Below, piece by piece: positions 1-5,013 of a stretch of 7,388 nt of DNA. The translations under genes and the position numbers were made by a program. Source of the stretch: JAFAVZ01 sp036009105 (GTDB lineage: Bacteria > Acidobacteriota > Thermoanaerobaculia > Gp7-AA8); assembly GCA_036009105.1 (NCBI GenBank), contig DASYMJ010000367.1, positions 1 through 7,388 of the forward strand, given 5' to 3'. Positions within the stretch are counted from its first letter, which is position 1, and every line of letters begins with the position of its first letter. The notes under the pieces were generated by a model. That model saw only the letters and a list, made by a program, of their open reading frames with translations, did no database searches and was not told the DNA's origin.

Positions 1-402
1 CTTCGGGTCCTCTTCGAACGAGCCGAGGCCGAGGTGATGATCGAGATGCCACTTGGTGAACTGCGACGCCGAGATGCCGCTGGGCATGGCGTACATCAGG
101 CCGAGGATGCGGTAAGCGCGCTCGCTCGACTCGGGAAGGACGGCGCGGTGCACGACCTCGTGCAGCAGGACCGTGAAGTCGAAGACGGCGAAACCGGCCA
201 CGACCGCGAAGGGCAGCCAGAAATACCAGTGGTCGAAGTGGAGGATGGCGACGGCGGAGAGGATGAGCGCCGCCACGTTGGCGGACGCGACCAGTGCATG
301 CAGCAGAGGCCGCTTCTGATGCAGCTCGCGAAGCGCCTCGGTCGGAACCTCGCGGGCGAGGTCGCGCTTGAGCTCCTGGGCGTGGTCAGCGTAGTAGGCC
401 AT
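1..402 (-). CDS. Fatty acid desaturase-like membrane protein, N-terminal part (cut by window edge)
   Basis: Reading the minus strand from an ATG at 402 gives 134 residues open to the window edge, so the C-terminus is missing. Two histidine boxes of the membrane-bound desaturase/hydroxylase superfamily are visible: HEVVH at residues 81-85 and WHLDHH at 118-123 (HxxHH). In this family they bind a di-iron centre at the cytoplasmic face and support oxygen-dependent desaturation of an acyl chain. Hydrophobic stretches at about 35-55 and 60-80 precede the first box, as expected. A third histidine box should lie beyond the edge. A TAA stop sits directly upstream of the ATG in frame, so no longer start is possible; no good ribosome binding site is seen. 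The gene is divergent from the DUF488 gene. A related hydroxylase acting on carotenoids, sphingolipids or alkanes cannot be excluded, because substrate-specific parts are absent. Confidence 0.8.
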   Translation of the reverse strand, partial: MAYYADHAQELKRDLAREVPTEALRELHQKRPLLHALVASANVAALILSAVAILHFDHWYFWLPFAVVAGFAVFDFTVLLHEVVHRAVLPESSERAYRILGLMYAMPSGISASQFTKWHLDHHLGLGSFEEDPK

Positions 403-429
403 TTACCGTGTGATCGAACGCTGGGCGGC

Positions 430-438
430 GTGTGATTA
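430..438 (+). promoter_or_regulatory. Possible -10 element for the DUF488 gene
   Basis: TGTGATTAT resembles an extended -10 box (TGn followed by GATTAT, four of six matches to TATAAT). It ends seven bases before the GTG at 446, which would place transcription start at or next to the start codon and give a leaderless mRNA. No matching -35 box is visible at the usual distance. The gap between the divergent genes is only about 43 bases, so any promoter must be compact. This is weak evidence from base pattern only. Confidence 0.25.
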
Positions 439-445
439 TTCGGAG

Positions 446-961
446 GTGACCATCTGGACCATCGGCCACTCCACCCGCTCCCTGCAGGAGCTCATCGCGC
501 TCCTGCACGAGCATGATATCGAACGGCTGGCCGACATCCGCCGCCATCCCGGCTCCCGCCGCCATCCGCACTTTGCGCGCGAGTCGCTGGAGCGGGAGCT
601 GCCGCTCGAATACATCCACCTGGTCGACCTGGGCGGCCGGCGGAAGGCGCTGCCCGACTCGCGCAATACGGCGCTGAGAAATGAGCAGTTCCGCGCCTAC
701 GCCGACTACCTGCCGGCGGCCGCGGCCAGAACGGCGATGGAGACGCTGCTGGGGAGCGAGAAGCGCACCGCCGTGATGTGCGCCGAGGCAGTGCCGTGGA
801 GGTGTCATCGCAACCTCCTCGCGGACGAATTGACCAGGCGCGGCGTCCAGGTCATCCACATCCTCGGCCAGGGCCAAAGCAGGCAGCACGCCCTCAGCAC
901 GCTGGCCCGCATCGAAAATGACCGCATCGTTTACCCGGACGCGCAGCAGCTGAGCTTATAA
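446..961 (+). CDS. DUF488 family protein
   Basis: A 171-residue soluble protein with the hallmarks of DUF488: WTIGHSTRS at residues 4-12, LADIRRHPGSRRHPHF at 28-43 (the D-x-R plus proline/arginine stretch), and the C-terminal CAEAVPWRCHR at 112-122, which carries the family's C-x-E and C-H-R residues. The biochemical role of the family is not established, so no reaction is assigned. The conserved cysteines and arginines suggest a binding or catalytic pocket. A GTG at 410 would add 12 residues but would begin only eight bases from the start of the divergent desaturase gene. The GTG at 446 puts the TIGHS motif at the N-terminus, where DUF488 proteins normally have it, so I prefer it. Its GGAGG overlaps the start too closely to be a normal ribosome binding site, so the start remains uncertain. 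Stop TAA at 959-961. Confidence 0.85.
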   Translation: MTIWTIGHSTRSLQELIALLHEHDIERLADIRRHPGSRRHPHFARESLERELPLEYIHLVDLGGRRKALPDSRNTALRNEQFRAYADYLPAAAARTAMETLLGSEKRTAVMCAEAVPWRCHRNLLADELTRRGVQVIHILGQGQSRQHALSTLARIENDRIVYPDAQQLSL

Positions 962-962
962 T
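957..962 (+). promoter_or_regulatory. Possible -10 box (TATAAT) for the REC/HD-GYP gene
   Basis: A perfect TATAAT hexamer overlaps the stop codon of the DUF488 gene and stands out in very GC-rich DNA. Transcription would start near 969, giving a leader of about 17 bases before the ATG at 986. No -35 hexamer is seen at 16-18 bases upstream; the nearest candidate, TTTACC at 930-935, is 21 bases away. No Shine-Dalgarno sequence lies in the short leader. The hexamer may be functional, or may only reflect the TTATAA around the stop codon. Confidence 0.4.
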
Positions 963-985
963 TTCGGGCTCAGCGACCCTTCCAC

Positions 986-2998
986 ATGTCCATCGCCCAG
1001 CCCTCGACCGCCGCGGCCGAACGCGATCTCGTGCTCGCCGTGGATGACAACGAGCAGAACCTGCAGCTGCTGCAGGAATACCTCTGGTCGTGGGGCTACG
1101 ACGTGGTCACGGCGCGCGACGGCGCCGAGGCGGTGCAGCTGTATCCGCGCCACGACCCGGCCATCATCGTGCTGGACGTGATGATGCCGAACATGGACGG
1201 CTACGAGGCCTGCGGCCGCATCAAGGGCCAGCCGGGCGGCCGGACCATCCCCATCCTCATGCTCACCGCGCTGACCGGCACGGAGGACAAGATCAAGGCG
1301 CTCGAATGCGGCGCGGACGATTTCCTGAACAAGCCGATCAACCGGGAGGAGCTGCGCACCCGCATCCGCTCCCTCATCAAGATCCGCAACCTGCGCAAGG
1401 AGCTCGACTCCAGCGAGAACATCATCCTCACCCTCACCACCGCGCTGGAGAACAAGGACGCGCGCAGCGGCGGCCACGTGCAGCGCGTGGCCCGGCACGC
1501 CCGCCGCCTGGCCGAGGCGCTGGGGATGCGGCGGGACGAGATCGATACCATCGAGAAGGGGGCCATGCTGCACGACGTGGGCATGATCGGCGTGCCCGAC
1601 CAGCTGCTGACCAAGAGCCCTCTGACGGATGACGAGCGGCAGCAGATCGGCGAGCACACCCGCATGGGCGCCTCGATCCTGGAGCCGATGAAGACCTTCG
1701 CGCCGTTCGTGCCGATCGTGCGCTGGCATCACGAGCGCCTGGACGGCGGCGGCTACCCGGACGGCCTGACCGGCGAGGCCATCCCCCTGGAGGCGCAGGT
1801 GGTCGGCGTGGCGAACCGCTACGACGAGCTGGTGCACGAGGAGGGGTTCGCGCCCGACGCGGCCGCCGCGCGGCTGCAGAGCGAGGCGGAAGGCGGCGCG
1901 CTCGATCGCGAGCTGGTCCGCACCTTCCTCACCACGCTCGACGACGGAACGGAGGCAACCGGGCCGGCCGGCAAGCATCTACGCCCCACCGCCCCCTCCA
2001 GGGCGCGCGTCCTCTGCGTCGACGACAACAAGCTGAATCGCGACCTGGTGAAAGCCACCCTCGGCGAGGCCGGCTTCCACGTCATGATCGCGGAGAACGG
2101 CGTGCGGGCCATGGACGTGCTGGCGGGCGAGCCGATCGACGTGGTGCTGCTCGACCTGATCATGCCGGAGCAGGACGGCGCCGAGACGCTGCGCCTCCTG
2201 CGCGCCGATCCGCGCTACGAGTTCCTGCCGGTCATCGTCCTGACCTCGCACCGCAACAACGCGCTGCGGCAGCAGGCCATCGTCGCCGGCGCGGACGACT
2301 TCATCAGCTATCCGCTCAACCGCCTGGAGCTGATCACGCGCATCCAGTCGCTGCTCCGCCTGAAGGATTACCACGCCGATCTGGAGCAGACCCAGAACGT
2401 GATCTGCGCCCTGGCGCTGGCCCTGGAGGCGAAGGACCGCTACACGAAGGGGCACTCCCAGCGCGTGGCCGACCTGGCCCGGACGTTCGCGCTGCACGTC
2501 GGCCTGCCGGCCAAGGACGCGGAGCGGATCCGCGTCGCCGGCCTGCTGCACGACATCGGCAAGATCGCCGTCCCCGAGTCGCTGCTGAACAAGCAGGGGC
2601 CGCTCACCCGCGACGAGTTCCTGCGCGTGATCGACCATCCGGTGATCGGCGAGGAGATGGTGCGCCCGCTGCTGACGCTGCACTCGGTGCTGCGCCTGAT
2701 CCGCCATCACCACGAGCGCTACGACGGCCGCGGCTACCCCGACGGCCTGCGTGGAGAAGGCATCCCCTACGAGGTGCGCCTGCTCTCCATCGTCGACGCG
2801 TACGACGCGCTGACCTCGCACCGCTCCTACCGCCCCGCGCCGCTCACCCACGCGGCGGCGATGGGGACGCTGCGCCGCGAAGCGAGCGGCGGCAAGTGGG
2901 ACCCGCAGATGGTGGAGCAGTTCATCCAGCTGCTGGGGGACAGCGGCCCGGAATGGGAACGGATCGCGCAGCCGGTGCCATCGCTGCGGCTGGCGTAG
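986..2998 (+). CDS. Tandem response regulator REC-HD-GYP-REC-HD-GYP (predicted c-di-GMP phosphodiesterase type)
   Basis: A 670-residue cytoplasmic protein made of two similar halves. REC1 (about 14-130) has the acidic pair D20-D21, phospho-acceptor D64, T94 and K116. HD-GYP1 (about 140-317) keeps HD 196-197, H224, HHE 248-250 and GYP 256-258, but has M200 where HDxGK has lysine, N277 where the later metal-binding aspartate is expected, and lacks the TSxRxYR segment. REC2 (about 340-456) has D346-D347, D390 and T420, but Y442 replaces the conserved lysine. HD-GYP2 (about 464-650) looks complete: E481, H490, HDIGK 522-526, H551, HHE 575-577, GYP 583-585, D604 and TSHRSYR. HD-GYP domains of this type hydrolyse cyclic-di-GMP; a receiver normally takes a phosphate from a histidine kinase. 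No kinase is encoded here, so the partner is unknown. A helical linker rich in leucine joins each REC to its HD-GYP. Start ATG 986 has no clear ribosome binding site. Confidence 0.93.
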   Translation: MSIAQPSTAAAERDLVLAVDDNEQNLQLLQEYLWSWGYDVVTARDGAEAVQLYPRHDPAIIVLDVMMPNMDGYEACGRIKGQPGGRTIPILMLTALTGTEDKIKALECGADDFLNKPINREELRTRIRSLIKIRNLRKELDSSENIILTLTTALENKDARSGGHVQRVARHARRLAEALGMRRDEIDTIEKGAMLHDVGMIGVPDQLLTKSPLTDDERQQIGEHTRMGASILEPMKTFAPFVPIVRWHHERLDGGGYPDGLTGEAIPLEAQVVGVANRYDELVHEEGFAPDAAAARLQSEAEGGALDRELVRTFLTTLDDGTEATGPAGKHLRPTAPSRARVLCVDDNKLNRDLVKATLGEAGFHVMIAENGVRAMDVLAGEPIDVVLLDLIMPEQDGAETLRLLRADPRYEFLPVIVLTSHRNNALRQQAIVAGADDFISYPLNRLELITRIQSLLRLKDYHADLEQTQNVICALALALEAKDRYTKGHSQRVADLARTFALHVGLPAKDAERIRVAGLLHDIGKIAVPESLLNKQGPLTRDEFLRVIDHPVIGEEMVRPLLTLHSVLRLIRHHHERYDGRGYPDGLRGEGIPYEVRLLSIVDAYDALTSHRSYRPAPLTHAAAMGTLRREASGGKWDPQMVEQFIQLLGDSGPEWERIAQPVPSLRLA

Positions 2999-3009
2999 AA
3001 GCGAATGTA

Positions 3010-3031
3010 GGGCCGGCTCTCCAGCCGGCCC
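3010..3031 (+). terminator. Hairpin just after the REC/HD-GYP stop; possible weak terminator or mRNA 3' end
   Basis: GGGCCGGCT and AGCCGGCCC form a nine base pair stem closed by CTCC, beginning 12 bases after the TAG at 2996-2998. The stem is very stable but no run of T follows it, so it does not meet the usual definition of a factor-independent terminator. It could pause polymerase, protect the 3' end, or act with Rho. It is the first copy of the repeat cluster, so its position may also be incidental. Confidence 0.3.
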
Positions 3032-3048
3032 AATGCCGGCCGATCCGT

Positions 3049-3124
3049 ACTGCCGCCGTTGGCGGCCGGCTGGAGAGCCGGCCCTACACTGCCGCCGTTG
3101 GGGGCCGGCTGGAGAGCCGGCCCT
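3049..3124. repeat. Tandem duplication, 37-base unit with 39-base period
   Basis: Positions 3049-3085 and 3088-3124 are identical except for one base (C at 3063, G at 3102). Each unit consists of ACTGCCGCCGTTGG followed by a hairpin repeat. This shows that copies B and C arose by tandem duplication of a block larger than the hairpin itself, either by slippage or by insertion and copying of a repeat unit. The near identity suggests the duplication is recent or maintained. Confidence 0.85.
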
Positions 3125-3136
3125 GCGTTTGTTTCC

Positions 3137-3142
3137 GATAAA
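3137..3142 (+). promoter_or_regulatory. Possible -10 box for ribF
   Basis: GATAAA matches four of six positions of TATAAT and lies nine bases before the preferred TTG start of ribF, immediately after the last hairpin repeat. It would give an almost leaderless transcript. No -35 hexamer is seen upstream, where the hairpin repeat occupies the space. Weak evidence; the ribF cluster must, however, have some promoter of its own if the upstream hairpins stop read-through. Confidence 0.25.
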
Positions 3143-3151
3143 CTGCGCGCC

Positions 3152-4132
3152 TTGCTCGTCTTCCACGACCCTCTCCGCTCCACCGACCTTCCCCGCGGCG
3201 CCGTCGCCACGATCGGCAACTTCGACGGCATGCACGTGGGGCATCAGGAGATCATTCGCGGCGTCGTGGCCCGGGCCCGGGAGACGAACAAGCCGTCCAC
3301 CGTCATCACCTTTCATCCCCATCCTTTGTCCATCGTCGCGCCGGACCGGGTGCCGAAGCAGATCCTCACCCTCGCCCAGAAGGAAGAGATCCTGCGCGGG
3401 ATGGGCGTCGATGCCCTGCTCATCATCCCCTTCACCCACGAGTTCTCGCGCTGGACGGCCGACCGGTTCGTGGAGGACCTGCTGGTCCATGCACTGAACG
3501 TGACCGAGGTGCGCATCGGGCGCGACTTCGCGTTCGGCGCGGGGCGGGAAGGCAACCTGCAGATGCTCGAAGCGGCCGGCCGGAAACACGGCTTCCGGGT
3601 GGAAGGCATCGGCGAAGTGCGCGTGCGCGGCATCCGCGTCTCCAGCTCCCTGGTGCGCGAGGCGATCGCCAAGGGCGCCATGCACACCGTCGCCCTCGCC
3701 CTCGGCCGCACGTACTTTCTGGAAGGAAGAGTGGCCACGGGAAGAAAGCTGGGCAGGAAGATGGGCTTCCCCACCGTGAACGTCGATCCGTTCAACGAGC
3801 TCTTTCCGAACGGCGGCGTCTTCGTCACCACCTGCCGCTTCGAGAGCTTCGACCGCTCCTTCGAGAGCGTGACCAACATCGGCGTGCGGCCCACCCTGTA
3901 CGAGAACTACGCCACCACCATCGAGAGCCACATCCTCGACTTCGACTCCAACGTCTACGGCGACACGGTGCGGCTCTACTTCCACCGGCTGCTGCGCCGG
4001 GAGCAGCAGTTCCGCTCGGCGCTGGAGCTGACGAACCAGATCCGGCAGGACATCGAACGGTCGCGGCGGTACTTCCTGCGGCATCCCATCCGAATGGACG
4101 AGCCCCGGAGAGAGAGCGATTCCGACCTGTGA
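3152..4132 (+). CDS. ribF: Bifunctional riboflavin kinase / FMN adenylyltransferase
   Basis: A 326-residue cytoplasmic enzyme, near the usual RibF length of roughly 310. It phosphorylates riboflavin to FMN with ATP, then adenylates FMN to FAD. The N-terminal nucleotidyltransferase domain (about 1-185) shows TIGNFDGMHVGHQ at 20-32, containing the HxGH nucleotide-binding motif, and SSSLVRE at 164-170, equivalent to the family's ISST/S-x-(I/V)-R-E loop. The C-terminal kinase domain (about 187-310) shows GRKLGRKMGFPTVN at 197-210 with the PTxN motif that binds Mg-ATP, NIGVRPT at 242-248, and ESHILDF at 258-264 with the catalytic-site glutamate. The frame remains open to 3059, but residues before the TTG at 3152 are encoded by the intergenic repeats, and MLVFHDPLRSTDLPRGAV aligns with normal RibF N-termini, so I choose TTG 3152. 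No ribosome binding site is evident. The stop overlaps the next start (GTGA). Confidence 0.93.
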   Translation: MLVFHDPLRSTDLPRGAVATIGNFDGMHVGHQEIIRGVVARARETNKPSTVITFHPHPLSIVAPDRVPKQILTLAQKEEILRGMGVDALLIIPFTHEFSRWTADRFVEDLLVHALNVTEVRIGRDFAFGAGREGNLQMLEAAGRKHGFRVEGIGEVRVRGIRVSSSLVREAIAKGAMHTVALALGRTYFLEGRVATGRKLGRKMGFPTVNVDPFNELFPNGGVFVTTCRFESFDRSFESVTNIGVRPTLYENYATTIESHILDFDSNVYGDTVRLYFHRLLRREQQFRSALELTNQIRQDIERSRRYFLRHPIRMDEPRRESDSDL

Positions 4133-5013
4133 CCGACGACGTCCTGACCTTCGTCCTCATCGCCGCGTTCCTCGCCGTCATGGCCGCGGTCCGTTTCTTC
4201 AAGACCCTCGACGCCGGGTTCGCCCGCGCCGCGAAGACGCCGCTCCTCGCCGGTCTCCTCGCCGGCGTGCTGATCGCCTTCCTCCCCCTGCCGCGCTTCA
4301 TCGTGGAAGGGGTGCTCATCACCCTGGCCGCGCTTTACGTCCGCCTGACCGGCGATGAGAGCGAGCCGTCGGACGGCATGATTCTCGGCTCGCTGCTCGG
4401 CGCCGCGGCGGCGCTGCCGATGGTGCTCATCGACGGCGACATCGCCATCATGGCCCTGGCCGAGTGCCTCCTCGCCGGCGCCGTGGCCGGCTACGGCATC
4501 ACCTTCGCCGCGCTGCACGGGCAGGACCGCACCCGCCAGCTGCTCCTCGACGCGGTCACCGCCGCGGCCGCCGTCGGCGCCGCCTGGCTCCCCCGCCTCG
4601 GCCGCGACGACCGCGAGACGGCGCTCATCGTGGCCGGTCTCATCCCGGTCATCGGCCTGGCCGTCGTGTTCAAGCAATGGCCGGACATCCGCGCCGAGCT
4701 GCGCCACGAAGCGTCCCTCGGCTTCATCGACGATGGCGACGTCCGCCCCACCGCCCACCCCCTGTTGCGCCTCGGCCGCGCCGGCTGGGCCGACCCGCGC
4801 GCGCACCGCAAATTCGTCCGCCTGGCCAACGAGATCGCCCTGCGCAAGCGCCATCAGCGCGGGCGTCCGGACGACACGGCCCGCCTCTATCAGCTGGAGA
4901 TCATCAAGCTGCGCATGCAGATCCAGGAGATGAGCAAGATCGACCGCGACACGCGCCGCGCCGCGCAGCGGGCCTCGGATACAATTCCCGCCGAGGTTTC
5001 TCGCCGCGAATGA
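4129..5013 (+). CDS. Polytopic membrane protein of unknown function with charged helical C-terminal tail
   Basis: A 294-residue protein that I do not recognise. About seven hydrophobic segments are visible, at roughly 4-22, 37-54, 57-72, 84-101, 104-128, 138-154 and 164-182, rich in alanine, leucine and valine, consistent with an inner-membrane protein. From about 185 to the end it is hydrophilic and basic, with a likely amphipathic or coiled helix around 222-270 (FVRLANEIALRKR, then LYQLEIIKLRMQIQEM). No catalytic motif or signal peptidase site stands out. The GTG start at 4129 overlaps the ribF stop by four bases and is preceded by a purine-rich GGAGAGAGAGAG at 4107-4118, and the stop overlaps the lptD start by four bases. 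Translation is therefore probably coupled on both sides. Its position suggests a possible link to envelope biogenesis, but that is inference from neighbourhood only. Confidence 0.85.
   Translation: MTDDVLTFVLIAAFLAVMAAVRFFKTLDAGFARAAKTPLLAGLLAGVLIAFLPLPRFIVEGVLITLAALYVRLTGDESEPSDGMILGSLLGAAAALPMVLIDGDIAIMALAECLLAGAVAGYGITFAALHGQDRTRQLLLDAVTAAAAVGAAWLPRLGRDDRETALIVAGLIPVIGLAVVFKQWPDIRAELRHEASLGFIDDGDVRPTAHPLLRLGRAGWADPRAHRKFVRLANEIALRKRHQRGRPDDTARLYQLEIIKLRMQIQEMSKIDRDTRRAAQRASDTIPAEVSRRE
4980..4985 (+). promoter_or_regulatory. Possible internal -10 box (TACAAT) for lptD
   Basis: TACAAT, five of six matches to TATAAT, sits inside the last codons of the preceding membrane gene, within GGATACAATTCC. 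A transcript from it would start near 4992 and have a leader of about 18 bases before the lptD ATG. No -35 hexamer is seen. GAGG at 4993-4996, 13 bases before the ATG, is the only Shine-Dalgarno-like sequence and its spacing is long. An internal promoter would let lptD be expressed separately from ribF. Confidence 0.3.

Larger units (their letters stand above)
3007..3125. repeat. Cluster of three REP-like GC-rich hairpin repeats
   Basis: The intergenic region holds three copies of a short palindromic unit: GGCCGGCT, a four-base loop, AGCCGGCC. Copy A (3010-3031) has loop CTCC; copies B (3064-3084) and C (3102-3123) are in the opposite orientation with loop GGAG. Copies A and B are both flanked by TGTAG/CTACA-type ends; C ends in CTGC. 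Each can form an 8-9 base pair stem with a tetraloop. Such units look like repetitive extragenic palindromes, which are usually dispersed through a genome and may bind proteins, stabilise mRNA ends or attenuate transcription. Copy number elsewhere cannot be judged from this window, and no REP-associated transposase is present. Frames open through the cluster yield only repetitive peptides and are not genes. Confidence 0.85.

Noticed and set aside
34..435. A 133-residue plus-strand open frame opposite the desaturase
   Set aside because: The minus strand in this interval encodes two histidine boxes and hydrophobic segments in the correct order, while the plus-strand frame is rich in charged residues with no motif.
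956..1978. A 340-residue minus-strand frame opposite the first REC-HD-GYP half
   Set aside because: It mirrors the codon structure of the sense gene and has no recognisable domain; the sense strand encodes obvious REC and HD-GYP motifs.
3007..3125. Possible CRISPR-like repeats
   Set aside because: The units are palindromic, only three in number, in mixed orientation, with spacers that are either unequal or themselves duplicated. No cas genes are nearby.
1979..4084. A 701-residue open frame on the minus strand across the REC/HD-GYP gene and ribF
   Set aside because: It is antisense to two genes with clear catalytic motifs, passes through the hairpin repeats, and its composition (valine, arginine, glutamine, histidine and alanine rich, no motif) is what GC-rich third positions produce in the opposite frame.
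4464..5009. N-terminal extension of the lptD frame by about 180 residues
   Set aside because: The extension is extremely rich in arginine, proline and histidine and is an out-of-frame reading of the membrane protein gene. The signal peptide at ATG 5010 marks the true start.
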